Shown here piece after piece: positions 21,861-33,119 of a stretch of 64,000 nt of DNA (the stretch's first letter is position 1; the number at the start of each line of letters is the position of its first letter). A program made the translations under genes and the position numbers. The notes under the pieces are model-generated. The model ran no database searches. It was not told the origin of the DNA and saw only the letters and a program-made list of their open reading frames with translations. The DNA comes from Nemophila menziesii (Eukaryota > Streptophyta > Magnoliopsida > Boraginales > Hydrophyllaceae), in assembly GCA_029959085.1 (NCBI GenBank), contig JARWIR010000010.1, forward strand, positions 20,481,001 to 20,545,000. The letters are read 5' to 3'.

Positions 21861-22950
21861 AAAATAAAGGGTTTTAAGGCTATATGAAGATCTAAAGCTT
21901 ATTATTCCGAATTTATTAAACCTTAAACCTCTTTCTTCTCTCCAAAACTCTCCCAACTCCATTGAAGCTCATCAAAACCCTCCCCAATCATCAAAACACT
22001 ACCCAATCACCATGAAAACACATCCAATTCATTCTCCACATCATTACAAGGAAGATTCAACCACCTATATCATCCCAAAACACCTTGAATCCAAGAATCA
22101 AAAGCTTAAATTTCAAAAATCCATCCTACAATTTCTTAATCCAAGCCAATCCATGAAGAACCCATCTTACCCACATAGAGAATCATCATCAAATCACCTT
22201 CCCTAACCCAAGCTTGTACAACCAATAATCAGAGTTCCAAATTTCAAGAGTGGTTAAAGCTTTGAGTTGGGGGTCAATTGAGATGATTAAGAGAACATGA
22301 ACATTATCTACTGTAAGGGAGATAAAGAAATCAAGGTGGTGGATTTAATTGAAGAAATCAAGTGAGAAAAGTCCTAGTTCCAATTCAAAGGGTAAGACAA
22401 GTCAAGAGAAGAGAGGTTAGCTAGCTGTGTTTGATTCAATAAGCAAAAAGATTCTAACTTTAGTGAAGATGACAACACAACCTCTACAAATCAAAGACCT
22501 TATACCCAAGAGAAAAAGAGAAAGCTTCAATGGCCATGATAGCTTCTCCGAAGTAACGATTAAAGGAACTACCTTTTTCTTATAAGAAAGTATTTGAAGA
22601 AGAAGTTGAAGGTGAATACATGAAGGTTCATGGAGATTTGGAATTCTTGGGTTGTTTGTGAATTGTATTTTGTGAGGAGAAGAAGAAGATGTGACACAGT
22701 TGATCTATGAGGAGGTGATACGAATTTTTCGATCTCTCCCATGTCGTTATATAATGCAATATCCTATTATGATCACGTGTCCTGAACGAAAAGCGAATAA
22801 GAAGATGGGTGAAGAAGATACACTAGAGTTAATCTGAGTATCAACAAGGCGAGGTATAGCCTCGAAGAGTATGTTTTCTTTCTTCCCTACCATTTCTTTA
22901 TGTGCAATATGTATTCTAATTTTAAATTTTATTTTTCTTGAGTCTTTTTC
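21861..22950. other. element A 3' non-coding region, first part
   Basis: No coding sequence supported. It contains a first TTTGAGTTGGGGGT purine tract at about 22261-22275 with no clear hairpin in front. Confidence 0.45.
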
Positions 22951-22996
22951 GAGTCGTGGGGACACGGCTCATTTTTGAGTTGGGGGTGGGGATTCG
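22951..22996 (+). promoter_or_regulatory. internal hairpin with GGGA loop plus purine tract (possible second plus-strand primer)
   Basis: GAGTCGTG (22951-22958), loop GGGA, CACGGCTC (22963-22970) form an eight-bp stem with one G-T wobble. It is followed at once by TTTTTGAGTTGGGGGTGGGG, almost the same as the true polypurine tract before the 3' LTR. The same module is in element B (minus strand, 32160-32199) and C2 (minus, 26275-26312). It may be a duplicate polypurine tract; function is inferred. Confidence 0.6.
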
Positions 22997-23534
22997 TTGT
23001 CCTCATCTTCCGTTGTGTTTTTTATAAAAGTTAAAATTTTTTGGCTTGAATTAGGCATAGAATATCTTTGAATGTACCTATTGAGCATGATTTAACTAGG
23101 TCAATGATAGTAAGTAGTATGTTTTTGAAAGATGTCATAAGTTTGTTTAGATGCATGTATGAAAACAGGAAATAAAGGATAGAAAAGTTAATGAGCAATG
23201 CTAAGAAGTACGTTGAAACTTAGGAATAGTTATTTGGTGTGTAGAACGTGAGGTTTAAAATTAGTTGAAAACCCACTTGTCTATGAACTATTAGTGAAAA
23301 AGTAGCAAAATCCGGCAGTTAGAAAAGTGATTAAGGCAGTTCTTTCATGATTAAAACACTTGAAGCCTTTATACTTTCTCACCCTTTTGTTTGATTATTG
23401 TTATTTATCCGTCTTAGCCCCTCTGAGCCTTTCTAGAGCTTTTATTTGAAACACATTATAATCCATACCCTTAGTTTTTAGGACTTATCTATATGACCCG
23501 CGTTCGAATCGCAAAACCTGAGACACTCGTTTTA

Positions 23535-23562
23535 GAGCTTGAGTTTGGGGTGGTGGGATTCA
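23535..23562 (+). other. third purine-rich tract of element A
   Basis: GAGCTTGAGTTTGGGGTGGTGGG follows the shared block CGAATCGCAAAACCTGAGAC. The same order is found on minus in B (about 31610-31650), C1 (about 9183-9235) and C2 (about 18070-18140). Confidence 0.5.
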
Positions 23563-23690
23563 TCATTGGGATTTGGAAATTGTAATTGTGATTTTATTGA
23601 TGATGAATTGTTATTATTGTAACCCTTTGCCGGGGTAATAGTGAATGAAAAAGAAGCTACGAGCTAATTTTGCCAACAAGGGCATAAAAA

Positions 23691-23692
<2 letters not shown>

Positions 23693-23736
<44 letters not shown>
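23693..23736. repeat. (AT)n microsatellite
   Basis: Twenty-two AT units inside the 3' non-coding region of element A. The open frame across it on minus is an artefact. Confidence 0.95.
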
Positions 23737-23740
<4 letters not shown>

Positions 23741-24373
23741 AAATATTGTGATATCTCGAACATCAAAAAGAGAATCATAGCTATACAAAAGAAAAATTGA
23801 TGTGAAAAGAAAATATATATTCGGACCGGCAAAGTGGATTTTATATCATCAAAGGTTTTATTTGGGATTATTGGGGATGCAAATCAAGAGCATCAATAAA
23901 TTGGGTTGAGTGAGAATATCTTCGAGTGAAAACTCAAGCTCTAGGGCGATTCGTTGATGGCTAGTGAGGAGAGAGCCAAAAGCTCACTTTTCATTATTCA
24001 AATATACCACACCCGTCCTTAGGCCAAGTTATAACCAAAGACCTTAGGATTTCTAACTACTAGATGGAGAAACAATTGAGTTATCAGGTAGTAGGTAAGT
24101 GGACCATTGGATGCTGTATTTGGGACCTATGAACAACCTATAGCCATTAACCTGAACTAAGTTGTCATCCTCTCCTTCTGGCATTGCGAAATTAATTTTA
24201 ACTTGAATTTATGGATTGTTGATTACATGTGTATTAAGCATATCTGTGCATTATTTCTTAATCATTACTACATGAGACTTTTTAGATATTTTGCTCTAGG
24301 ATCATTCATTATGTTCTGTTCTTATTCTCCTCCTACTTCTTCTTCTTGACTACCCTACTGTTCTTTACTTTTA

Positions 24374-24409
24374 TTGTATCGGGACGATACAACTTTGAGT
24401 TGGGGGTCT
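24374..24409 (+). promoter_or_regulatory. polypurine tract of element A with an adjoining stem-loop
   Basis: A perfect eight-bp stem, TTGTATCG (24374-24381), loop GGA, CGATACAA (24385-24392), is followed directly by CTTTGAGTTGGGGGTCT (24393-24409). The 3' LTR then starts at 24410. The purine tract primes plus-strand cDNA. The hairpin is kept in B, C1 and C2 with different but still pairing bases. Confidence 0.8.
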
Positions 24410-25920
24410 TGATGTCTCCTCATTTGTGATAATATAATATACTTCAGAGACATCATTTTAGGCTTATTTATTAGTTTATAGGTCGATCTTAGCTTAATTT
24501 AGTTCACTTTCCTATTTTGGGTCTTGATTTAGTAACATAATATTTTTAGAGCATATTGGGTTTAATTGTTTATTTAGTGTGAAGCTTTAAAGATAATTAT
24601 GGAGATTAATTAGAGTCCAAGACAAAGACTACAAAATATGGAAAGAAGATATGCATGGAAATTGGAGATAGAAGGAAACTGAGTTCAAATAGGAAAAGGA
24701 AAAGTTGCCTAAATCTGGGATTCTGCAGTACACGTCCAAAGATTGGTGTTTTTACCTAAGAAATAGGCCGAATTTGGTAATTTCCTTCAAAAGGTCCTAT
24801 ATAATTCTGTTGCGATTCTTTTGGTATCTTATGGAGCTCAATCCGACCAATAACGAAGAAGATATGCTCAAAACGGTCCAGCAGTGTTTATCTTTATTTC
24901 CTTACGAATTTGAGTTGGACTAGGAGTCCATTACTTTCCTTCTCCTTCAAGAAAACGAATTAGGTCTTCCTATAACCTATAAATACAGCCTCTTAACACT
25001 CTAAAATCATCCTTGGCCAGACCCTAAGGCCAAGAGGAAGCTACAACACAAGAGAAGAAGTCTGGAAGGAGCTGTGCAACAACTATGTCTCCTTCAACCT
25101 CTTATTTTGTAACTCTTTTCTCTTCCCTTCTTTGTATGAATTAATTCTTTAGTTTGAGTGTTTAGCATATATGTATGAACCCTAGTTTTGATTGACATCT
25201 ATCTAATTTGGGAATTTAATGTTTTAAATTGAATTATAGTTTTTATTCTCTGTTTATGTGTTTGGATTTATATTCTGTGTTCTTGTGGAACCGCGGCCAT
25301 ATAGAATTACCATCTAGTAATTAGGTCACCATTGACAACGGTGTTCAATTGCATGTTTAGCACATAACGTTTAGTTTTAGGTTTGATCTGACAACCCAAC
25401 CTATCTAGATAATCACTATGGTTGAGTCTTGTGACTCTTTACCAATTACAGGAAAAGTTTGCTTAGGAAGCCTTATTGACAAAGGTAAATCCTATTTTAA
25501 ACTACCGATAGCATATTGGGACCGATTAGGGAAATACTACATAATTTACCCTTACATGTTTAGAACGGCAAAACTAGTGGGGATTGCATGCTAATAACTC
25601 AAGCTAGACTTTCATACCATCTTCTTTTCTTTTCTTTTATTTATTTTCTGTCTTTAGTTTATTAGTTTAGTTTATTTATTAGAAAACCAAATAAATATTT
25701 GTCTATCTTTTCTTTCTCTTGCGTATTATCTTTCCTATCTTTAATATCTGTACTTGATAATTTGCATAAGTTCTCTCTAACTTTCGTTAGTCCCTGAGGA
25801 ACGAATCTTCTTATCATTAAAACTTGCATACGTCCTGTAATACTTGCAGTACAGTGTTAGTTTAGGGTGTGTATTTGCACTTATTTATATCATTATTTTA
25901 TCACACCTTAGGCCACACCA
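24410..25920 (+). repeat. 3' LTR of element A
   Basis: 1511 bp, the same length as the 5' LTR and about 99.4% identical by my count. Differences include GTGCAC/GTTCAC near the start and CATGATAAT/CATGCTAAT near the end. It ends GGCCACACCA and is followed by the TSD CTAAA. Confidence 0.92.
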
Positions 25921-26606
25921 CTAAACTATGAAATTTATTACTTTTTCACCTCTAGCACGTTCATTAAATGGGTTTATCAACTAGCTCGGATCTCACGGCC
26001 TATACACCCTTCAATGCGCCTTAAGATCAAACATACTTCTACCGCATTGCTCGTTAATCATTTCTTCACTATTAAGGTGTGTTTTCAAGGTCATACTCAA
26101 AGCATACAAAACAACTAGTTCATAAACAAATTCTCTACTATCATTTACTCACTAAATTAATGCTTTTAAGACATTAAACACAATCTACATCTAATTCCAT
26201 CTATCAAAGTTTTAATTTCTACCCTAAAAAGCCACAAATTACAAAAAAATGGAGATGAGTGATAACGAATCCCCACACCCCAACTCAAAAATGAGTTTTG
26301 TCCCCACAACTCGAAACAAACTCGATAAAAATTAAAAACTAACACAAATATTGCATATAAATAAATGGTAAGGATGAAATAAAACATACTCTCGAGGCTA
26401 CTGCCTCTCATTATCAATATCCAAATTAAGATGTGGTGGATCTCTCGTTATATCGCGTATCATTTGTTCCAGAAGCGTCAGGATGTGCACTTGGTTTGCT
26501 TTGATTTGTGCCACATCATTGGACAAGAAAGTTTGAGCTGCTTCTACTTGATTTAACCACATCACCTCATCAAAGATCAATTGTACCACATCTACTTCTT
26601 CCCTAC
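25921..26606 (-). mobile_element. internal region of C2, right part (beyond element A)
   Basis: It resumes C2 at the duplicated CTAAA. On minus it includes the hairpin GAGTTGTG-GGGA-CAAAACTC and purine tract (26275-26312). Its colinear partner in element B is at about 31780-32240. It stops at 26606 where an A-family solo LTR begins. The C2 gag, primer site and 5' LTR are not seen. Confidence 0.65.
26398..26589 (-). pseudogene. short gag-like/helical fragment in C2
   Basis: A 63-residue minus-strand frame with a helical, Leu/Gln/Asn-containing pattern (LLEQMI near its end). It lies where the C-terminal gag region would be expected in a non-autonomous element. There is no specific homology I can name; it may be chance. 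Confidence 0.25.
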
Positions 26607-28099
26607 TGATGTCTCCTCATTTGTGATAATAAAATATACTTCTGAGACATCATTTTAGGCTTATTTATTAGTTTATAGGTTGATTTTAGCTTAGTTTAGT
26701 GCACTTTCCTATTTTGAGTCTTGATTTAGTAACATAATATTTTTAGAGCATATTCGGTTAATTGTTTATTTAGTGTGAAGCTTTGAAGATAATTATGGAG
26801 ATTAATTAGAGTCCAAGTCAAAGATTACAACATATGGAAAGAGATTTGCATGGAAATTGGAGATAAAGGTAACAAAGGCTAAAAATATGGAAAAGGAAAA
26901 GCTGCCTAAATCTGAAATTCTGCATCACACGCCTAAAGAAGTGGTGATAACTCCAAAACGAAGCCGATTTTGGAAGATTCCTTTCATAGGGACGTATATA
27001 ATTCTCTGAGGATTCTTTTGGTATATTATGGAGCAAAAACCGACCAATAACAAAGGAGATATACTCAAAACAGTTCAGCAGTAATTATCCATACGAATTT
27101 GAGTTGGGCTTGGAGTCCATTACTTAGCCTTATCTCTAAGAAACGAATTAGGTCAACCTATACACTATAAATACAGCCTCATAACACTCTTAAATCATCC
27201 TTGGTGAAATCTTAAACCAAGAGGAAGCTTACAACACAAGAGAGAAGTCTGGAAGGAGCTGTTCATCAACAATGTCTTCTTCTACCTTTAAATTTGTAAT
27301 TTCTTTCTTTTCTTTCATGAACTAAATTTCTTTAGCTTGAGTTTTTAGCATATATGTATGAACCCTAGTTTTGATTGACATCTATCTAATTTGGGAATTT
27401 TATGTTTTGAATTGAATTATTTTTTTTATTCTCTGTTTATGTGTTTGGTTTTATATTCTGTGTTCTTGTGGATCGCGACCATATAGAATTACCATCTAGT
27501 AGTTAGGTCACCATTGACAACGGTGTTTAATTACATGCTTAGCACATAACGTCTAGTATTCGGTTTAGATCTGACAAATCAACCTAACTAGATAATCACT
27601 ATGGTTTAGTTCTTGTGACTATTTACCAATTACAGGAAAAGTTTGCTTAGGAAGCCTTATTGACACAGGTATATCCTATTTTAAACTACCGATAGCGAAT
27701 TGGAATCGATTATTGAAATACTACATAATTCACTCTTACATGTTTAGAATGGCAAAACTAGTGGGCATTACATGCTAATAACTCAAGATTTATTCTCATA
27801 TTACTCTCTTTCGTATTTACTTTTCTGTCTTTTAAATTCTTAGTTTTAATTTAGTTACTTATAAAATCAAATAAAAATCTATTTGTCTTTACTTTTATTT
27901 GCGTTTAGTTGTTCTAGCTTTAAGTATTTACACTTGATATTTGCATAAGATTCCCCTAACCTTCGTAGTCTCTGCGGAACGAATCTTAATCATTTAACTA
28001 AAACTTGCATACGATCTATATACTTGCAAAACCGTGTAGCTTTAGGGTGTTATTTGCACTTTATTTATATCTTATTTTATCACACCCTAGGCCCCACCA
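26607..28099 (+). mobile_element. solo LTR of the A family
   Basis: 1493 bp, TGATGTCTCC..GGCCCCACCA, clearly related to the LTRs of A along its whole length but with many substitutions and small indels. No primer site follows it and no purine tract precedes it. Flanks CCTAC (26602-26606) and CCCAC (28100-28104) are a TSD with one mismatch. It is an old insertion reduced by LTR-LTR recombination. Confidence 0.82.
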
Positions 28100-28156
28100 C
28101 CCACGTAAAACAGAATTCAAAAAGATGGAACCTTTCCTCTTCTCTTACCTTCAGTG

Positions 28157-28245
<89 letters not shown>

Positions 28246-28248
28246 TGT

Positions 28249-28279
<31 letters not shown>

Positions 28280-28280
28280 C
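28157..28280. repeat. (TC)n-(TA)n compound microsatellite, duplicated
   Basis: The unit TCAGTGTTC + (TC)n + (TA)n occurs twice in a row (about 28151-28242 and 28243-28280), with a long and a short TA tract. It sits in the leader of LINE D. Open frames here are artefacts. Confidence 0.9.
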
Positions 28281-29213
28281 TTCCTCCTCTGTTTTCCTCT
28301 TGTCCCTTTTAGCATCAATCTTCTCTGTCAAAATGGTAACAAAGAGATTTAGAAACAAAGGAAACAACAAACCAGAAAAACTTATCCAAAAACCTATGAT
28401 TAACTCGGTTTACACAACAATCGATGAACCAAAACATCTAGCCAAAATAATTAGCAATAAACCGATAAGCTTTAACTTCCTTAGGAAGACCATCAACAAA
28501 TTATGAAGCTTGAAAGCTGAAATCACAACAGAAAAGATGAGTTTTAACTCGTGTCTCATAAGCTGTAACAACAAGGAGGATTATCAAACTATATTGAAAA
28601 AGAGACCATATAATTTGGCAGGGAAACATATTGTAATTCAAGAATGGAAGGAGAAAAAGGATTTATCAATTGATAAACAAAACACTACTATATTTGGGTT
28701 CAAACACACAACCTACCAAGTAATAACATATCAGATGAGAATATAGAGTTTATCGTTGGACGATTTGGTACGGTCACGGAGGTGCAACTGCGGCCGGTAG
28801 CTTCCTTTACAGAGATAAGATATTGAAGAGCTAGAGTTGAATGGGATATCAATCAACAATTAAGCTCTACTTACTCTTTCAATATCACAGAACATAGGAG
28901 TCTAATGGGATTATTGAAATTCGAAAGGTTTGGTGAATTTTGCTTTGTTAGTGGGTTAATTGAACATACTAAGGATGAGTGTAGATACAAGAAAATGCTA
29001 AAGAAGAGGTTGGGAAAGTGGGTTCATGGTAATGAACGTGATTTTGAAAACATAGGAGCAGCACCGGTGCCGTTTATCTTCTCTGCTGTGAAATCTATCC
29101 CTAAAACTGACAAAAACTCAGTGAGTTAACCTAGAGGAAAGATTCACAACTCAATAAAGGACAGACGAGTGGGACTCAGTACTATGGAGAAGGACAAAAT
29201 CAAGTAAGAAAAC

Positions 29214-30800
29214 TGGTGGTCCTTTATGTGTTCTAAAAATAAATGCAAAAAGTAATCGAACCACAACCGCAAGTGTACGGTTGTCCCAAGTAATAATAGT
29301 GATAAAACAGATTCGTTCCAAGGACGGGATGGTTGACTACAATGCTTATCCACTAATGAATGGTTGCACTTATGAAAGCAATTAAAAGGTTTAATAGTTG
29401 ATTGGTTGGTTTGTATCCTAAGTATGAAAGACTAATGCGAAAATGTAAATAAATAACTAAGACGCAAGTAAATAAATGTAAAACACAAGTATGAGAAGGT
29501 AGCACTTGAGAACGCAAGGGATCCTCCTAATTCTATTTTATAACCTATTCTGTTTAAGGGTCAAATTGGTCAATTGACATTGGTCGGGATTCAATAATCC
29601 TTGTACCCCCGTCAGGGTGGACTACAAGGCTATTCTAGAGTGTCACTACTCCCGTCAGGGTAAATATGATCCACTTTCGAATGATTAAGCTAAATTACCT
29701 CATTGGCCATAAAATTAACTACGCTCGTCAAAGTCAAATAGTTTATATTTTATATTATGTAATTATTTCTGTACCTAAACCCCCCGTCAAGGTGATCCAA
29801 TCGCCACTAATTGGAATAGCCTAGATACTAAGCCCTATTATTAATTGATCAGGTCAATAATAGTAAATAAGCACTAATTAAAGAAAAATGTAAAAGACCC
29901 AATTCGATTTAATTAACAGAAACCCAAATTCAGGACATGAAATTCAATAAAATTGGGATTCACCCATAAAGCATTCTCAAGCACTTAATTAAATTAGCTC
30001 ATACTAATGCGAAAAACTAAATTAAAACAGAAAGAATTCATGTTCTTCAATTACAGAAATAAAAGATAGAACCTAATTAGGATTTGGGTTTGGCTGTGAT
30101 TTGGAGATATAGACCGTCTCCAGCTCTGTAGCTTTCTCCTTTTCCTTGCTGCTGACTTTCTCTCTGGACACTCTCTTCTAAGGATGAATTAAATTGAAGA
30201 ATAAAATGAGAGGTGCTGAATAATGAGGTCTAAAAGCCTATTTATAATGATAAAATCGGATTAGGGCTTTTACTTAAGGTTTAAGTGAAAATTAGAAAAG
30301 CCCAAGTTCACTAATTAAACCCAAATCCCGTAACTGCTGCACCACCTCCACTAAAACAGCTCTAGCCGATTCGTTATGACTCCGATTGACCTCAAATCAC
30401 TTGCTAAATTTCCGTAACTCGATAAGGAATATAATCTCTTCAAAGGTCAGCGGTTAAATCAACTCGTAAGTGCCTCGAAATCAACAATATTTGGCCTGTT
30501 TTCCAGATTTGCAGCTTCAAAATATAATTCTTTTCGGGATTTATCTTCAAGCTTTGACTTCATTACACGATCTTTGACTTTATTCTCGGATTCCTCTCCT
30601 TTCTAATATTCAAAACCTACAAACTTTTCACTAAAACAAGCAATATTACGCGCAAAAGTTTAACAAATCAAAAATACTAGAAATAAAAAAGGAAAATCGA
30701 ATTATTGCATATTTAGTCCAAAAGTCTATCAAAATAGTCAAATAAACACCAAAAACAATGTCTCCAAGGGCATAAAATTAGAACATTTAGGGAGACATCA
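29214..30800 (-). repeat. 3' LTR of element B
   Basis: On minus it begins TGATGTCTCC (30800) and ends GGACCACCA (29214). Four spaced motifs of the type CCCTGACGGG (seen on plus as CCCGTCAGGG and variants near 29606, 29651, 29724, 29784) lie in the downstream half. Confidence 0.92.
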
Positions 30801-30836
30801 AGACCCCCAACTCAAACCTTTGTCGTCCCGACAAAG
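30801..30836 (-). promoter_or_regulatory. polypurine tract and stem-loop of element B
   Basis: On minus: CTTTGTCG, loop GGA, CGACAAAG (30836-30818), then TTTGAGTTGGGGGTCT up to the LTR. The stem is a perfect eight bp. Compared with element A it differs at three base pairs, each changed on both sides. Confidence 0.8.
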
Positions 30837-32159
30837 CAAAACTAAAAACAAGGGGAATGAAGTAGATGCAAGAGAAAATAGAAGCTAGCAAATAGACCCT
30901 AAAGCAATTCTTACAATAAATCTCATATAGCAAAAATTAAGAACTAACATACACATACACTAATCATGCAACATCAAACACAAATAACTTCAATCATAAA
31001 ATTAACTTTGCAATGCTAGAAGGTTACACTTGTACTTATCTCATTATGATGGCTATAGTTTGTTCCTCGATCCTTACTCGCTTTGAACGCTCCACTTAGT
31101 ATACAACCTATTAACTTACCATGCACCTAGGAATCACGAGGACTTTACGGTTTTAGCGTAGGCTTAGGGACGGTGTGGTATGTATATTTGGTAAATTTGA
31201 AGTGAGTTTTTGGCTCTCTCCTCACTTACCATCAACAACTGTCCACGAGCTTGAGTTTACACTCATATAATGTTCTCACTCAACCCATTTGACGCGCTAA
31301 TGTTGCGTCCCCAATGTCAACCCAATATAAACTAAGATGATTTTTCAGAATATTCCACTTTGCCGGTTTGTTTTATTCTTTCTTTCTTTTTATTTTCTTT
31401 TTCATTTCTTTTCTTCTTTTTTTGTACAAGATACCCATGACCATCATTTTGATGTGAAAGGCCATGTCTCTTATAAATTTTTTTTCTTTTCTCTTTTTTT
31501 TTCTTTTTCAAATCCCGGCAAAGGGTTACAAATAATAATATCATCTTTTATTTTTGTGCCTTAATATAAACACATAAATCCCACCCAATGAAATTTCCCA
31601 AATGTGGACCCTCCACCCCAAACTCAAGCTCGAGACAGGTCTCAGGAATGTGATTCAAGTGCGGGTCATTTGGTCATGCCTAATAATCCAAGGGATAATG
31701 GGCTTATATCGTGGCCACAAAAGAAAGGCTTAAAGCTCAAAATTGGGCTAAGACGGATAAAATTATTATAAGGGATAGCAAGCTAAAAGGCTTCAAATGG
31801 CTAACAAAGAACTGCCCCTATCATTTTCCTAACTACATGGTTTGTCTCTAGTTCATATCTAAGTGGGTTCTCTACTAATTTAGATCTCACGTTCTACAAA
31901 CCAAACATTTTCCTTAAGTACAAGCTTACTTCTTTTGCATTGTTCGTTAATTTTTCCTATTCATTATCTATGTTTGCATGCAATTGTAAGTGTGTTTTAT
32001 GTTATTCCCTAAAGTCCACTATCTACTATCATAGATTCATCAAAAGTATGCATAAAAGGGACATTTAAAATCTTCTACAGTCAAACGCAACTCCTAATTA
32101 TTTTATTGAAAGCAATTAAAAACAAATAAACACATAAAAACTGGGATGAGGCAACGAAC
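30837..32159 (-). other. element B 3' non-coding region with shared blocks
   Basis: Holds the blocks also found in A and C: one around 31140-31310 (leading to 'GAGCTTGAGTTTACACTC') and the purine-rich tract block at about 31610-31650. No gene. Confidence 0.55.
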
Positions 32160-32199
32160 CCCACCCCCAACTCAAAAATGAGTCGTGTCCCCACGACTC
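32160..32199 (-). promoter_or_regulatory. internal hairpin with GGGA loop plus purine tract, element B
   Basis: Arms GAGTCGTG and CACGACTC around loop GGGA (minus strand, 32199-32180) form a perfect eight-bp stem. Downstream on minus is TTTTTGAGTTGGGGGTGGGG. It matches the module at 22951-22996 of element A. Confidence 0.6.
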
Positions 32200-33119
32200 G
32201 AAAAGACTCAATAAAGCAATTAAACTAATATACACTAAATGAGAAAAGGATTGGAAAACATATCTGGATCGACACTAGGCCGATTATGTGTAGTCTCATG
32301 TTAAGGTTTTGAATACTACTTCATCAAGCTTTAAAGATCATTTAAATGTTGCATCCATCTTGAATAAAGTGTTCTTCATTACCTCGAACTCTTTTTCAAT
32401 ATTTCCCAAATCTTCATCATTTCCTATCTCTCTAAATCATCATCTCTTCTACGAAAATCTTTCCTCAACACCCAACTTTCTATCTTCATCATGTTCTTCG
32501 TACCTTTTCCAACCTTCATGGTCATCTTTGATGACCCCAAACTCAAATTTTCACCTACTTAAAGATTACTTGCAAAATATATAATATTAATAGGCTCAAA
32601 CAATTCACAATTCCTCCGTTAAATAACTAAAATAAATCTTAATTCCCAACTGGTAATAGAAAGAAAAGAAGAGTTCTAGCTATTTTACCGGATTGGCCAT
32701 GGAATTTATGATGATTTGATACCTTGCACTTGCAATCTCCAACCTTCAAAGTACCAAAGTTATTGATGAAATTTGTGTCTCTTAATATTGTTGAAAGTGG
32801 CACAGTAGTGGGATTGGTGATATATTTGAGATGGGTATTTAATATCTATTGTGTTGGAGAGGTTTAAAGGATATAATTTAAGTTTTGGTGAAGAAATTTT
32901 TGGGTTAAAACTTGAATTTCTTGGTATTTTTGGAAAGATTTGTGATTGATTATGTGTTGGGATGATGTTTAGAGGTAAGGATTGGTGATATATTGGTGTT
33001 TTGATGACGGAATTTGAGTGTTTTTGGAGCTTTGGTTCGTCATCAATGGTGTTTCATGTGTTGGAGGCCAAAGGAGAGGGAAAAATAAGGTTTCTTAAGC
33101 TTTAGGTCTGTTTTCGCCG
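32200..33119 (-). other. element B non-coding spacer
   Basis: No domain recognised. The open frame at 32309-32584 on plus is Ser/Phe-rich low complexity and antisense to the element, so I do not call it a gene. Confidence 0.4.

Larger units (their letters stand above)
18307..25920 (+). mobile_element. element A: complete non-autonomous Athila-like LTR retrotransposon, TSD CTAAA
   Basis: Two 1511-bp LTRs (18307-19817 and 24410-25920) differ at nine positions that I counted, about 0.6%. They flank a primer site, a gag-like ORF, a long non-coding 3' region and a polypurine tract. The 5-bp duplication CTAAA is at 18302-18306 and 25921-25925. No protease, RT, RNase H or integrase can be read between the ORF end (21156) and the 3' LTR, so this is a gag-only element (the TR-GAG class) that would need enzymes in trans. 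The short distance between the LTRs in sequence implies a recent insertion into C2. Confidence 0.93.

Noticed and set aside
21430..21962. Overlapping open frames on both strands
   Set aside because: They come from the GC-rich tandem repeat of element A, where stop codons are rare in all frames.
18307..25920. Autonomous Athila element
   Set aside because: No protease, RT, RNase H or integrase motif is readable between gag and the polypurine tract on either strand.
28005..28506. Open frames of 115 and 160 codons
   Set aside because: They run through (TC)n and (TA)n microsatellites (Leu-Ser and Ile-Tyr runs). Only the part from 28333 belongs to a real, decayed LINE ORF1.
31332..31564. Lys-rich and Phe-rich open frames on opposite strands
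   Set aside because: A long T/C-rich tract in the element B 3' region produces both; no homology.
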